Position numbers and translations under genes: made by a program. The notes beneath the pieces were generated by a model. It saw only the letters and a list, made by a program, of their open reading frames with translations. It searched no databases and was not told where the DNA came from. Below, in pieces: positions 1 to 9,234 of a stretch of DNA of 64,000 bases. This DNA comes from Sulfitobacter sp. DFL-14 (GTDB taxonomy: Bacteria; Pseudomonadota; Alphaproteobacteria; Rhodobacterales; Rhodobacteraceae): positions 193,081-257,080 of the forward strand of contig NZ_QBFD01000022.1 of NCBI RefSeq assembly GCF_003335585.1, read 5' to 3'. Position 1 is the first letter of the stretch; the number at the start of each line of letters is the position of its first letter.

Positions 1-217
1 ACATGTGCCACTGCCAGTTGTCGGGGCCCATGTTGGACAGCGACGCGGCAATGCCGCCCTGTGCGGCCACGGTATGCGACCGGGTCGGGAACACCTTGGA
101 GATACAGGCCGTGCGCAGCCCCTGCTCCGCCATCCCCAATGTCGCGCGCAGGCCTGCACCGCCCGCACCAACAACAACCACGTCATACTCGTGGGTTTCA
201 TACTCATATGCAGCCAT
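1..217 (-). CDS. sdhA: succinate dehydrogenase flavoprotein subunit (5' end only)
   Basis: Only the first 72 codons lie in the window; the gene runs off its left edge. The N-terminus carries the FAD dinucleotide-binding stretch [13 protein letters not shown] and the segment [14 protein letters not shown], whose histidine is the covalent FAD attachment site in this family. SdhA oxidises succinate to fumarate on the cytoplasmic face of complex II. The ATG at 217 is preceded by a GGGGAGA ribosome site. It lies 28 bases downstream of sdhD on the same strand, so it is the third gene of an sdhC-sdhD-sdhA operon. Identification is firm although the gene is truncated. Confidence 0.96.
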   Translation of the reverse strand, partial: MAAYEYETHEYDVVVVGAGGAGLRATLGMAEQGLRTACISKVFPTRSHTVAAQGGIAASLSNMGPDNWQWHM

Positions 218-245
218 GTTCGGTCTCCCCTCGGGAATGAATGGA

Positions 246-617
246 TCAGAGCGCCAGGCGCGCGATGGCGAAAACGCCCACCGCCGCCGCGCCGTAGCTG
301 AGGCAGGTCATCAGGATGATCGCAAGTTTCTGCGCCGTCCCGTGCACGTAATCCTCAATCAATACCTGCACCCCGTCGTTGAAGTGCTTGAAGCCGACAA
401 CCAGCGTCAGCGCCGCGATGATCGCGGGGCCCGGACGGCTGTAATAGGCCAGGATCTCTTCATAGGTGCCGCCCAGCGCGCACCCGAAGGTAAAGACAAA
501 AAGCGGGATCAGGATCAGCAGCGCGACGGAGCTGATCTTCATCGCCCAGAAATGGGCGGTCCCGGTTTTGGCGGAGCCGAGGCCGGTGGCGCGTTTGCGG
601 TCTGTCAGATAAGCCAT
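246..617 (-). CDS. sdhD: succinate dehydrogenase membrane anchor subunit SdhD
   Basis: A 123-residue protein with three predicted membrane helices, the usual SdhD length. It anchors the SdhAB catalytic dimer in the inner membrane and helps form the quinone site and haem pocket. The segment [15 protein letters not shown] matches the family signature; Asp89-Tyr90 correspond to the Asp-Tyr pair that lines the ubiquinone site in the E. coli enzyme (Tyr83 there). The gene follows sdhC after 10 bases and precedes sdhA by 28, so the three are co-transcribed. Confidence 0.93.
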   Translation of the reverse strand: MAYLTDRKRATGLGSAKTGTAHFWAMKISSVALLILIPLFVFTFGCALGGTYEEILAYYSRPGPAIIAALTLVVGFKHFNDGVQVLIEDYVHGTAQKLAIILMTCLSYGAAAVGVFAIARLAL

Positions 618-627
618 CAGTCTCTCC

Positions 628-1011
628 TTACACGATAATGACGGTCAGCACCGTCAGCAGCACCGCACCGCCGATGCAGGCCCAGCCCAGCTTTTCCGCC
701 GTGGGCACATCCAGCGCATAGCCGCTGTCCCAGATCAGGTGCCGGATGCCGGCCAGCGTGTGATACCAAAGCCCCAGCACGCTGAAGAACATGATCAGAT
801 CGCCGAACCAGCTGGTCACGAAACCGTTGACCACGTCGAAATACGCTTCGCTGGTCGCCGCCGCCAGGAACCACCAGACAATCAGCAGCGCCGCGACCAG
901 CATGGCATTGCCGGTGATGCGCGTCAGGATCGACGTCATGGAGGTCAGTTGCGGGCGGTAGATTGTCAGATGCGGTGACAGCGGGCGGTTGCCCCGGTTT
1001 ACATCGGCCAT
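628..1011 (-). CDS. sdhC: succinate dehydrogenase cytochrome b556 subunit SdhC
   Basis: A 127-residue, three-helix membrane subunit of complex II. Ser27 and Arg31 in the N-terminal signature fall at the same positions as the quinone-binding residues of E. coli SdhC. His84 in LWYHTLAGIRHLIWD matches the haem b ligand. It is the first gene of the sdhCDA operon. The 158 bases upstream lead to a tandem pair of 10-bp palindromes (1169-1199) that recurs upstream of sucC, so the operon is probably controlled together with succinyl-CoA synthetase. The start is the ATG at 1011. Confidence 0.95.
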   Translation of the reverse strand: MADVNRGNRPLSPHLTIYRPQLTSMTSILTRITGNAMLVAALLIVWWFLAAATSEAYFDVVNGFVTSWFGDLIMFFSVLGLWYHTLAGIRHLIWDSGYALDVPTAEKLGWACIGGAVLLTVLTVIIV

Positions 1012-1168
1012 AAGTCTGGTCCTTTGATGTGAGTGGCTGTATTTTGGTCCTTGGCTGACCTAGTGATAGCGGTTTTTGCAGGAGTGTCACGAGGGCTGAA
1101 CAGGCTAACACGCGGTTTTATGGGGAAGCTTGGCGGAAAAATGCAGAAATCCGCAAGAATTTTCGTTT

Positions 1169-1199
1169 TGTGATCACACGGATATTTTGTGTGATCACA
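1169..1199. promoter_or_regulatory. paired TGTGATCACA palindromes upstream of sdhC
   Basis: Two exact copies of the 10-bp palindrome TGTGATCACA at 1169-1178 and 1190-1199, centres 21 bp apart, i.e. two helical turns. The same word with the same spacing occurs upstream of sucC (10252-10282). This looks like a cooperative operator for a dimeric regulator of TCA genes. The regulator is not identifiable here: GntR-family (GT..AC) and CRP-like proteins are possible, but the spacer-less half-sites do not fit a standard CRP box. Confidence 0.75.
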
Positions 1200-1430
1200 G
1201 ACCTGCGACTCACGCGCCCATTTTGACGTCAGACCTGTGCCTGATGTCATGCCGGGTGCATTCCCGCAGGTAATGTCAGCGGATAAAGCCGCCATCGCGA
1301 TGGTGCCGCGCCAGCGCCCCCAGGCGCCCGCCCGGGTGCCAAGCGGTTCCGGCCACAACCAGACCTGCGCTGTGAGACGCGCGAGGGTCCGCTATGCGGG
1401 ACTTCGTTGCCGTTGATCATTGGCAACCAA

Positions 1431-1598
1431 AGCCCGGAACAAGCCGAAGGCGCCGGGCCATCGCCTGCCCGCCCCACGGGTAGGCGATTTGGTGAGGCTG
1501 GGTATTCCCTCGTTAGGATTCATCATGGTTGAGAAATAAAGTGGCATGAACATAGGTCGGCATCGCCCACCCCGGGCAGGCGCTGGCCCGGCTTGCGC
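1431..1598 (+). repeat. dispersed intergenic repeat, family A, copy 1
   Basis: A structured intergenic repeat also found at 63715-63930 (same orientation) and, in part, at 23829-23912 (opposite strand). Shared blocks are a GCCCGGAACAAGCCGAAGG start, CCATCGCCTGCCCG, GGTAGGCGAT, the core GAGAAATAAAGTGG and an end with CCCCGGGCAGGCGCTGGCCC. The internal blocks pair with each other, so the transcript could fold. No coding potential is evident. It lies in the 746-base gap between the sdhC promoter and the mdh terminator. Confidence 0.7.
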
Positions 1599-1757
1599 CT
1601 CATGTCACTCCGGGCTCTTTCCCGCCGTTCGCAGCATTTTTCACGAATGTCCGCTTGGCCCCCGCCCCCTCCTTCGGACATGGCGCCGCGCTCTGGGTCA
1701 GCGAAGTGACGCAAAGGTCGGTTTTGCCTGGCCATGACACCATACGCCCCAAACGCA

Positions 1758-1787
1758 AATGCCCCCGCAGATATCTGCGGGGGCATT
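1758..1787 (-). terminator. 30-bp perfect palindrome downstream of mdh
   Basis: A perfect 15+15 inverted repeat (arm AATGCCCCCGCAGAT) located 46 bases after the mdh stop. In the mdh direction it is followed by ATTTGCGTTT, a weak T-rich tail, so it is a likely intrinsic terminator for mdh. Confidence 0.7.
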
Positions 1788-1832
1788 GCACATCATCCTG
1801 CCAGACCAAAGCGGCTGGCGTCTCTCCGCCAA

Positions 1833-2867
<1,035 letters not shown>

Positions 2868-2964
2868 TCAACCACCCCGTTCCGGACCACCCGACAGAAA
2901 AAGGCCGCCCAGAAGGGCGACCTTTTCGAACAGCATGACCGGTTTTCAGTCATCTTCCGGGTGT

Positions 2965-3924
2965 TCAGTCCTGATATTCAGGCATCTGTTCCAGCTGTTC
3001 CTTGGTGCTGTTGATGTAGAAGCGATAGTCGCTGCCATCTTCGCTTTTCAGCACCTGGATGTCGTCAAAGCTTACCAGAACCGGCTTTTCACCAATCCCC
3101 AGGAAGCCGCCGACATTGATCACGGCTTCGGTCAGCTTGCCGTCATCGCCAACCATCAGGTTGTCGATCTCGCCCACCGTCTCGTCATTGGACCCATAGA
3201 CGTAAGAGCCGTTGATCTCTTCCGCTGTCAGCTTCTCGACCTCGGCCGTTTCGGCAGTCTGATAGCCTTCGCGCTGATAGGCCGGACGGGTCATGTCGTC
3301 CTGCATGTTGTCGGCGGTGGTGTCGTCCTGCATGTTGTCGGCGGTGGTGGCAACGGCGGCGCCGGTTTCCTCTGCCGTCTGCTCGGTTGCCTCAGTCGCG
3401 TTTTCAGCCATGTTTTCAGCGTCCTGCGCTGTGGCTTCCGCGTTCTGCTCAAGGGTCTCGCCGTTCAGGGCTTCGCCCTTCATGTTGCGGTCGAACTCCG
3501 GCAGGGCTTCCAGCGCTTCCTTGGTGGTGGAAACCACGAGGAACCGGTCATTCATGTCATCGTCCTGCCGGACAACCGTGATGTCGTCCATCGAGACAGC
3601 CACGTCACGTTCGCCCAGCCCGAGGAACCCGCCAACGCCAAGGATCACGGCGCGCACGCTGCCATCCTGGGCCACGATGATGTCGTTGATCTCACCGATG
3701 TCGTCCCATTCGGCTTCGGCACCCGCGGCAACGGGCTGGTCCGCATCGACACTCTGTTCCGCATTATAGATGCGCATGCCGATCAGGTTGCTGGCATAGA
3801 AATCGCCTTGCTCGAATTCAACCACACCCAGGTTGGTGTTCATCTCTGCAGATGATTGTGATTGCGCATAGGCGCCGCCCGTCAGGGCAAGGATGACGGC
3901 AGTTGTGCTCAGAAAGCGTTTCAT
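2965..3924 (-). CDS. secreted protein with two PRC-barrel domains
   Basis: A 319-residue protein. The start at 3924 is chosen because GGAG precedes it and a clean signal peptide follows (cleavage after AYA, about residue 19); a longer reading to 4011 adds an unlikely leader. Two PRC-barrel-like domains (about 30-150 and 225-319) each contain a GGFLGxGE motif. They are joined by an acidic Ala/Glu/Thr-rich linker with a short duplicated TADNMQDD unit. PRC barrels occur in RimM, photosynthetic reaction centre H subunits and stress proteins; the role of exported double-PRC proteins is not known. It is transcribed away from the TauE-type gene. Confidence 0.8.
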   Translation of the reverse strand: MKRFLSTTAVILALTGGAYAQSQSSAEMNTNLGVVEFEQGDFYASNLIGMRIYNAEQSVDADQPVAAGAEAEWDDIGEINDIIVAQDGSVRAVILGVGGFLGLGERDVAVSMDDITVVRQDDDMNDRFLVVSTTKEALEALPEFDRNMKGEALNGETLEQNAEATAQDAENMAENATEATEQTAEETGAAVATTADNMQDDTTADNMQDDMTRPAYQREGYQTAETAEVEKLTAEEINGSYVYGSNDETVGEIDNLMVGDDGKLTEAVINVGGFLGIGEKPVLVSFDDIQVLKSEDGSDYRFYINSTKEQLEQMPEYQD

Positions 3925-4038
3925 AATACTACTCCTTCGTATGTGTCCGGTGTCACGCACCGATTGAAGGACGAACGGACAAATGCCAGGCAAGTTCCAC
4001 GGAAAATCCATTGAATCCTGGTGGGTATAAACTAAGAC

Positions 4039-4794
4039 ATGCTGACCTTCGATCTGTTCTTCTTCCTGGTCGCCGGGCCTGCGGTCTTCTTTGCCGGGGT
4101 GTCCAAGGCGGGCTTCGGCTCGGGCGCGGCCTTTGCCGCTGCCACCATCCTGGCGCTGGTCGTCGAACCCGGCCTGGCACTTGGCGTGATGCTGCCCCTG
4201 CTGATGCTGATCGACGCCAGTTCGCTCAGACCCTACTGGAAGAAATGGAGCACCCGTGACGCCTGGCTGCTGATCCTCGGCGGGCTGCCCGGCATCGCCC
4301 TGGGCGCGGCGCTCTACCGGGTCGCCTCACCAGATGTGTTCCGCCTGCTGATCGGCGGCGTCTCCGTCGGTTTCGTGTTCTGGAAGGTCAGCCTTGCAAG
4401 GGGTTGGCTTCCCTTGACAAATATGCAGTTTTCCGACCGCGCCGGGCTGTTCATCGGCGCGGTCACCGGGTTCACCACCTTCGTAAGCCATGCGGGCGGC
4501 CCGCCGGCGGCGGTGTTCCTGCTGACACGCGGTCTGACCAAGACACAGTTCCAGGCCACCACCGTCCTGATCTTCTGCGTCTTCAACCTGATCAAGTTCT
4601 TCCCCTATGCCGCGCTGGGGATGTTCACCAGCCAGACCTTTACGGCCAATCTCCTGCTGGCCCCCTTCGCCCTGCTGGGCACCTGGGCGGGGGTGCGCGC
4701 GCATCACGTGGTGCCGGAAAAACTGTTCTTTGGCATCACCTATGCCCTGCTTCTGATCACCGGGACCAAGCTGATCTGGGATGGCCTGACCTGA
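4039..4794 (+). CDS. TauE/SafE family membrane exporter
   Basis: A 251-residue integral membrane protein with about eight hydrophobic segments and the TauE/SafE signatures GVSKAGFGSG near residue 20 and SHAGGPPAAVF near 150, one in each half of the internally duplicated fold. Family members export sulfite, sulfoacetate or related organosulfur anions, but the substrate cannot be read from the sequence. The gene stands alone, divergent from the PRC protein and followed by an inverted repeat at 4811-4832. Confidence 0.85.
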   Translation: MLTFDLFFFLVAGPAVFFAGVSKAGFGSGAAFAAATILALVVEPGLALGVMLPLLMLIDASSLRPYWKKWSTRDAWLLILGGLPGIALGAALYRVASPDVFRLLIGGVSVGFVFWKVSLARGWLPLTNMQFSDRAGLFIGAVTGFTTFVSHAGGPPAAVFLLTRGLTKTQFQATTVLIFCVFNLIKFFPYAALGMFTSQTFTANLLLAPFALLGTWAGVRAHHVVPEKLFFGITYALLLITGTKLIWDGLT

Positions 4795-4810
4795 CGCCGG
4801 ACCACCCGAT

Positions 4811-4832
4811 TCATATGTCACCTGACATATGA
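4811..4832 (+). terminator. inverted repeat after the TauE-type gene
   Basis: A 10-bp perfect inverted repeat (TCATATGTCA, 2-base loop) followed by CTTTTC. It lies between convergent genes, 17 bases after the exporter stop and 23 bases from the end of the next gene. It is probably a terminator, though the stem is AT-rich for this genome. Confidence 0.5.
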
Positions 4833-4854
4833 CTTTTCTGAAAATTTTCCGCCG

Positions 4855-5187
4855 TCAGGCGTCCTGACCCCGGGCGGGCAGCGCCTCCGCCACCTGTTCG
4901 AAGGCCTGACCGGAGGCCACAAGGCAGGTCATCCCGCCCGGCATTGTCACCGTGATCGTCCAGCTTCCCGTCTCGTCAGAGGCAAAGACCTCGACCACGG
5001 CATTGTTCGCCCCCAGCCCGATGGACTGGCGCGTCTCGCCATATCCCTCCGCCAGCCGCGCCACCACCACATCGCGCGGCCCGCAGTTGCGCCGGGTCTG
5101 CGCGGCGACATCCGTGGTTGCAGCCAGATAGGCCACCGCCCCCGCCGTCAGCGCGGCCAGATTGAAGATTTTCATCATCTGCTTCAT
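4855..5187 (-). CDS. small exported protein of unknown function
   Basis: A 110-residue protein starting at 5187 with GAAGG upstream. It has a signal peptide (cleavage near AAQ, residue 30), then a short domain with two cysteines (Cys35 in RRNCGP and Cys88 in GGMTCLV) that could form a disulphide in the periplasm. The C-terminal segment SWTITVTMPGGMTCLVASG resembles small secreted proteins common in Rhodobacterales genomes. I do not recognise a named family. Upstream, 5188-5523 (336 bases) holds no gene or obvious repeat. Confidence 0.65.
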   Translation of the reverse strand: MKQMMKIFNLAALTAGAVAYLAATTDVAAQTRRNCGPRDVVVARLAEGYGETRQSIGLGANNAVVEVFASDETGSWTITVTMPGGMTCLVASGQAFEQVAEALPARGQDA

Positions 5188-5523
5188 TTCACTGCCTTCA
5201 TTCGAAAGGCTGCACCCTGATCGGCGGACCTGTCCGGGCTTTGCCCGTGCGACCTGGGTGGGCCAGGTTACTTGCCAATGCGCCTGCTGACCGGGTGCCC
5301 GGCGGCCCTGCCGGAACCATCTTTCCCTGGACAGGCGACGGGGCAAAGGATGCGGGCAGTTCCCTGAAATACTGGTTAACGATGCGTACGGAACCTGCTC
5401 AATTTGATTATCGCTGCGCTGCGGCACGTTTCCCCTTGAACTTTTCAATCAAAAATGAGCATCTGCGCGCAACAATATGTCCACACGCCGCCGCCCGGCG
5501 CGGCCAACCCCATCGGAGGCCCC

Positions 5524-6381
5524 ATGTCCAAGATCACCCGCCCCCTGCGTTCAGCGCTCTATATTCCCGGCTCCAAACCCCGCGCGCTGGACAAGGCCCG
5601 CAGCCTGCCCTGCGATGCGATCATCTTTGACCTTGAGGATGCGGTGAGCCCGGACGAGAAATCCGCCGCCCGCGCCACGCTGGCCGGGGCGCTCGGCGAA
5701 GGCGGCTATGGCGCGCGGCTCAAGGTGATCCGCATCAACGCGCTGGACACCGAATGGGGCAAGGACGACGCGCAGGCCGCCCGCGACATGGACGCCGACG
5801 CGATCCTGCTGCCCAAGGTGGGCAGCCCCGCCGACCTCGAAGCCCTGGCCGATATCCTGGGCGACAGGCCGCTCTGGGCGATGATGGAAACCCCCGGTGC
5901 CATGCTGAACGCCCCCGCCATCGCCGCGCACCGGTCTTTGCAGGCCATGGTCATGGGCACCAACGATCTGGCCAAGGACCTGCAAACGCGGTTCCGCGCC
6001 GACCGTCTGCCGCTGATGACCGGCCTGGGCCTCTGCGTGCTGGCGGCCAAGGCCCATGGCTGCGCCATCATCGACGGGGTCTATAACGCCTTCAAGGACG
6101 ACGAGGGCCTGCGCGCCGAATGCGATCAGGGCCGCGACATGGGCTTTGACGGCAAGACACTGATCCACCCGGCACAGCTTGACGTGGCAAACGCGGCCTT
6201 CTCTCCCACCGAGGAAGAAGCCGATCTCGCCCGCCGCCAGATCGCCGCCTACGAGGAAGTCATCGCCTCCGGTCAGAGCGTCGCGGTGGTGGACGGCAAG
6301 ATCGTGGAAAACCTGCATGTTGCAACTGCCCGCGAAACACTGGCAAAACTGGAGGCAATCGCAGCCCTCAGCGCGGAGTAG
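5524..6381 (+). CDS. mcl2: malyl-CoA lyase / (3S)-malyl-CoA thioesterase paralogue (HpcH/CitE family)
   Basis: A 285-residue CitE-like TIM-barrel protein; the start at 5524 follows a GGAGG site. Visible landmarks are LYIPGSKPRALDKA, the metal-site stretch IIFDLEDAV, LPKVGSP, MMETPGA and GFDGKTLIHPAQL. In Rhodobacter sphaeroides the paralogue next to mdh and mesaconyl-CoA hydratase is Mcl2, which hydrolyses (3S)-malyl-CoA to malate and CoA and completes the apparent malate synthase reaction of the ethylmalonyl-CoA pathway. The same neighbours and the short length favour Mcl2 here over the lyase Mcl1. The lyase/thioesterase choice is inference. Confidence 0.82.
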   Translation: MSKITRPLRSALYIPGSKPRALDKARSLPCDAIIFDLEDAVSPDEKSAARATLAGALGEGGYGARLKVIRINALDTEWGKDDAQAARDMDADAILLPKVGSPADLEALADILGDRPLWAMMETPGAMLNAPAIAAHRSLQAMVMGTNDLAKDLQTRFRADRLPLMTGLGLCVLAAKAHGCAIIDGVYNAFKDDEGLRAECDQGRDMGFDGKTLIHPAQLDVANAAFSPTEEEADLARRQIAAYEEVIASGQSVAVVDGKIVENLHVATARETLAKLEAIAALSAE

Positions 6382-6385
6382 CGCC

Positions 6386-6943
6386 ATGTTCCTTCTGATC
6401 CTCGGTCTCATCCTCTGGGTGGGCGCACATTATTTCAAACGCCTCGCCCCCGATGCCCGGGCGAAACTCGGCGAACCCGGCAAGGGGCTGGTGGCGGTTC
6501 TGATCGTGGCCGGCGTGGCGCTGATGATCATCGGCTACCGCGGTGCCGACTTCATCCCGGTCTGGAACCCGCCCGCCTTCATGATCCACATCAACAACCT
6601 GCTGATGCTGCTGGCCTTCTGGATCTTCGGTTCTTCCGCCGCCAAGGGGGCCAAGGCCTGGCCCGCCTACAAGACCCGCCATCCACAGCTGCTCGCGGTC
6701 AAGACCTGGGCGCTGGCGCACCTGCTGGTGAACGGCGATCTGGCCTCGATCATCCTCTTCGGCGGGCTGCTGGCCTGGGCCGTGGTCAGCGTCATCCTGA
6801 TCAACCGCGCCGAACCCGGCTGGACCCCGCCCCCCCATGCCGGACGCGCCACCTATATCCGGCTGGTGGTGATCACCGCCGTCATCTTTGCCGTGGTCGT
6901 GACGATCCACAGCTGGCTGGGCGTCTCGCCCTTCCCCTCCTGA
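6386..6943 (+). CDS. NnrU family membrane protein
   Basis: A 185-residue protein with about five to six membrane helices, starting four bases after the preceding stop. The opening FLLILGLILWVGAHYFKRLAP is typical of NnrU, first described beside nitric-oxide and nitrite reductase genes; a plant homologue is the carotenoid isomerase Z-ISO. No denitrification gene is in this window, so a nitrogen-oxide role cannot be assumed. It is probably co-transcribed with the malyl-CoA enzyme, the DUF1737 protein and mesaconyl-CoA hydratase. Confidence 0.82.
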   Translation: MFLLILGLILWVGAHYFKRLAPDARAKLGEPGKGLVAVLIVAGVALMIIGYRGADFIPVWNPPAFMIHINNLLMLLAFWIFGSSAAKGAKAWPAYKTRHPQLLAVKTWALAHLLVNGDLASIILFGGLLAWAVVSVILINRAEPGWTPPPHAGRATYIRLVVITAVIFAVVVTIHSWLGVSPFPS

Positions 6944-6960
6944 ACCCGCACGGAGCCTGC

Positions 6961-7164
6961 ATGAAACTCTATCGCTTCCTGTCCGAAGAAGACACATCCG
7001 CCTTCTGCCACAAGGTCACCGCTGCCCTGAACAAGGGCTGGGAACTTTACGGCTCACCCACCCAGACATGGGATCACGCCGCCGGGGTCATGCGCTGCGG
7101 CCAGTCGGTCGTGAAAGAGGTCGAAGGCACCTATACCCCCGACACCAAGTTGGGGGACCACTGA
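6961..7164 (+). CDS. DUF1737 protein
   Basis: A 67-residue protein (MKLYRFLSEED...GWELYGSPTQTW), the length and pattern of DUF1737. These small cytoplasmic proteins often sit beside metabolic operons and have no established function. Its TGA overlaps the ATG of mesaconyl-CoA hydratase by one base (position 7164), so the two are translationally coupled. That tight linkage suggests a link to the hydratase, without direct evidence. Confidence 0.8.
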   Translation: MKLYRFLSEEDTSAFCHKVTAALNKGWELYGSPTQTWDHAAGVMRCGQSVVKEVEGTYTPDTKLGDH

Positions 7165-8195
7165 TGGCCAAGACCAACGCCGGGCGCTTTTTCGAGGATT
7201 ACACCCTGGGCGAGACCATCCGCCACGCGGTGCCGCGCACCGTCAAGTCGGGTGAACGGGCGCTCTACCACATGCTCTACCCCGCGCGCCACGCGCTCTA
7301 TTCCTCCGACCAGTTCGCGCAAAGCTGCAGCCTGCCCTTCAGCCCGCTGGACGATATGATCGCCTTCCATGTGGTCTTTGGCAAAACCGTGCCGGATGTC
7401 TCGCTGAACGCCGTGGCCAATCTCGGCTATGCCCAGGGCCGCTGGCTGAGCCCGGTCTGGCCCGGCGACACCCTGCGCAGCGAATCCCAGGTGATCGGCC
7501 TCAAGCAGAACTCCAACGGCAAGACCGGCGTGGTCTATGTGCGCACCACCGGGTTGAACCAGCATGACGCGCCGGTGCTGGAATATGTCCGCTGGGTCAT
7601 GGTCCGCAAAAGGAACCTCGACGCCCCCGCGCCCGACACGATTGTCCCCGAGCTGCCCGCCGCATTGGAGGCGGGCGATCTGGTGATCCCGAAGGGGCTT
7701 GATTTCACGAACTACGATTTCGAACTGGCAGGCGAGCCGCACCGCTGGGGCGACTACCAGGTCGGCGAACAGATCGACCACGTCGATGGCGTCACGGTGG
7801 AAGAGGCCGAACACATGCTGGCCACCCGCCTGTGGCAGAACACCGCCAAGGTGCATTTCGACACCTCCGCCCGCCCCGACGGCAGCCGCCTGATCTATGG
7901 CGGCCATGTGATCTCAATGGCCCGGGCGCTGTCCTTCAACGGGCTGGCCAATGCGCAGATGGTCGTGGGCCTGAACGGCGGGGCGCATGCCAACCCCTGC
8001 CTTGCCGGCGACACGATCCGCGCCTGGTCCGAGGTGCTGGACAAGGCCGAAACATCCACCCCCGGCGTCGGCGCGATCCGCCTGCGGCTGGTGGCGACCA
8101 GGGGGGGCGACCCCTTCAAACTGAAAGGCGAGGACGGCAAATACCTGCCCGAAGTCCTGCTCGACCTCGATTACTGGGCGCTGATGCCCGTGTAA
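7164..8195 (+). CDS. mch: mesaconyl-CoA hydratase (MaoC-like double hotdog)
   Basis: A 343-residue two-hotdog MaoC-type dehydratase. In the ethylmalonyl-CoA pathway it interconverts mesaconyl-CoA and (2R,3S)-beta-methylmalyl-CoA, the substrate of malyl-CoA lyase. The N-terminal half (FFEDYTLGETIRH, DQFAQSCSLPFSPLDDM) and the C-terminal half (YGGHVISMARALSFNG) are the two hotdog units, and the length fits the characterised R. sphaeroides enzyme. The position two genes after the malyl-CoA lyase paralogue supports the assignment. It overlaps DUF1737 by one base and is the last gene of this operon. Confidence 0.88.
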   Translation: MAKTNAGRFFEDYTLGETIRHAVPRTVKSGERALYHMLYPARHALYSSDQFAQSCSLPFSPLDDMIAFHVVFGKTVPDVSLNAVANLGYAQGRWLSPVWPGDTLRSESQVIGLKQNSNGKTGVVYVRTTGLNQHDAPVLEYVRWVMVRKRNLDAPAPDTIVPELPAALEAGDLVIPKGLDFTNYDFELAGEPHRWGDYQVGEQIDHVDGVTVEEAEHMLATRLWQNTAKVHFDTSARPDGSRLIYGGHVISMARALSFNGLANAQMVVGLNGGAHANPCLAGDTIRAWSEVLDKAETSTPGVGAIRLRLVATRGGDPFKLKGEDGKYLPEVLLDLDYWALMPV

Positions 8196-8250
8196 CGGCG
8201 CGCGTCTAGCTCAGGGGAATTGCCGCTTTGAGCCCTTTCCACTTTCCCAA

Positions 8251-8283
8251 GCGCGGAATCAAGGCCGCAGGCCGCCGCGCATC
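8251..8283 (+). repeat. 33-bp dispersed repeat, copy 1
   Basis: A 33-base stretch beginning GCGCGGAATCAAGGCCGC that recurs with one mismatch at 24691-24723. It contains the small palindrome GGCCGCAGGCC. It lies in the 366-base gap between mesaconyl-CoA hydratase and the stress protein. The rest of that gap holds the FNR-type box and no gene I can support. Confidence 0.7.
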
Positions 8284-8489
8284 GCCGGGCCGTCCCCTGG
8301 CACGGCGATTTGGCTGCTGTCGTTTTCCACGGATAACTTGGAAGTGCTTGGCTGCCATAAAGTGCCAGTCACGACGGTCGGATCGCCGAACCACGGCCCG
8401 TCAATGCGCGGCTTGGGCTTTCCATGCGAAGGGCCGCTTCGTCCGCCAAACCGCCATGTCCTCCCGCTTCCTGTACCGCCGTGCGGAGG

Positions 8490-8503
8490 TTGATCAGGAT
8501 CAA
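8490..8503. promoter_or_regulatory. perfect FNR/FnrL box upstream of uspA
   Basis: TTGATCAGGATCAA matches the FNR-family consensus TTGAT-N4-ATCAA exactly. It ends 58 bases before the stress-protein ATG, a normal place for activation by an oxygen-sensing FnrL or a Dnr-type regulator. The downstream gene is therefore likely induced at low oxygen. Confidence 0.8.
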
Positions 8504-8561
8504 TGTGGCGTGTGCAAAAGGGGTCTAGCTTCTTCGTGAACAACGCGAAGGAGAAGACATC

Positions 8562-9002
8562 ATGTTCAGCACAATCCTGGTAGCATACGACGGGTCGGAC
8601 CACGCCGACAACGCCCTGAAACTGGCCGCGGGGCTGGCCAAGACACACGGCGCGGCACTGCACGTTGTACACACACCGCAACTCGACAGCCCGCCCATCG
8701 TGCTGGGTGCCTATGTCAGCCAGTTGGACATGCCCCCGTCAAAGGAACAATACGAGGAGGTCGGTCGCAAGATGATCGAAAAGGCGCGGCAGGTTGCACA
8801 GGCCGCAGGTGCCGGGGACATCCAAGGGCACATCGGCAGGGGCGCGCCCGCAGACTTTATCCTGTCGACGGCCAAGAAGATCGACGCCGACCTGATCATC
8901 CTGGGTCGGCGCGGGCTGGGGGCAATCCGGTCCATCGCGCTGGGGTCCGTCAGCAACGCGGTGGCCCACGGGGCGCAATGCCCCTGCATGACCGTGATCT
9001 GA
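8562..9002 (+). CDS. universal stress protein UspA family
   Basis: A 146-residue single-domain Usp. Asp10 in VAYDGSD and the ATP motif G-2x-G-9x-G-S (Gly115, Gly118, Gly128, Ser129) are intact, which marks the ATP-binding subclass. Usp proteins help survival under energy and oxygen limitation. An AAGGAG site precedes the ATG, and the FNR box at 8490-8503 indicates low-oxygen induction. The gene is monocistronic. The 232 bases after it (9003-9234) hold no feature I can support. Confidence 0.92.
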   Translation: MFSTILVAYDGSDHADNALKLAAGLAKTHGAALHVVHTPQLDSPPIVLGAYVSQLDMPPSKEQYEEVGRKMIEKARQVAQAAGAGDIQGHIGRGAPADFILSTAKKIDADLIILGRRGLGAIRSIALGSVSNAVAHGAQCPCMTVI

Positions 9003-9234
9003 CCGACAATCCCCCACACATCGGACCAGCCACCCGATGCGCAGTTCCCGCGCATCGGGTACCGAATTGCCGACGCGACACCAAAGGCGTGACGATTACA
9101 TACAGCGCATCTTTGAGTGCAACGGAAGGTCCGGCATGCGTCAGGCGGGCGCACAGGCGCCCCCCGGCCATTTTCCCATTGCATTCTGCCTGCACAGCAC
9201 TTTCCCTGTACCGGACCCTGCAGGAGGCCCAGAC

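Noticed and set aside
1012..1757. Genes in the sdhC-mdh gap
   Set aside because: Short frames overlap the palindromic operator and repeat family A and have no recognisable product or ribosome site.
8206..8550. Small proteins in the hydratase-uspA gap
   Set aside because: The open frames lack ribosome sites, domains or conservation cues and cover a repeat and the FNR box.
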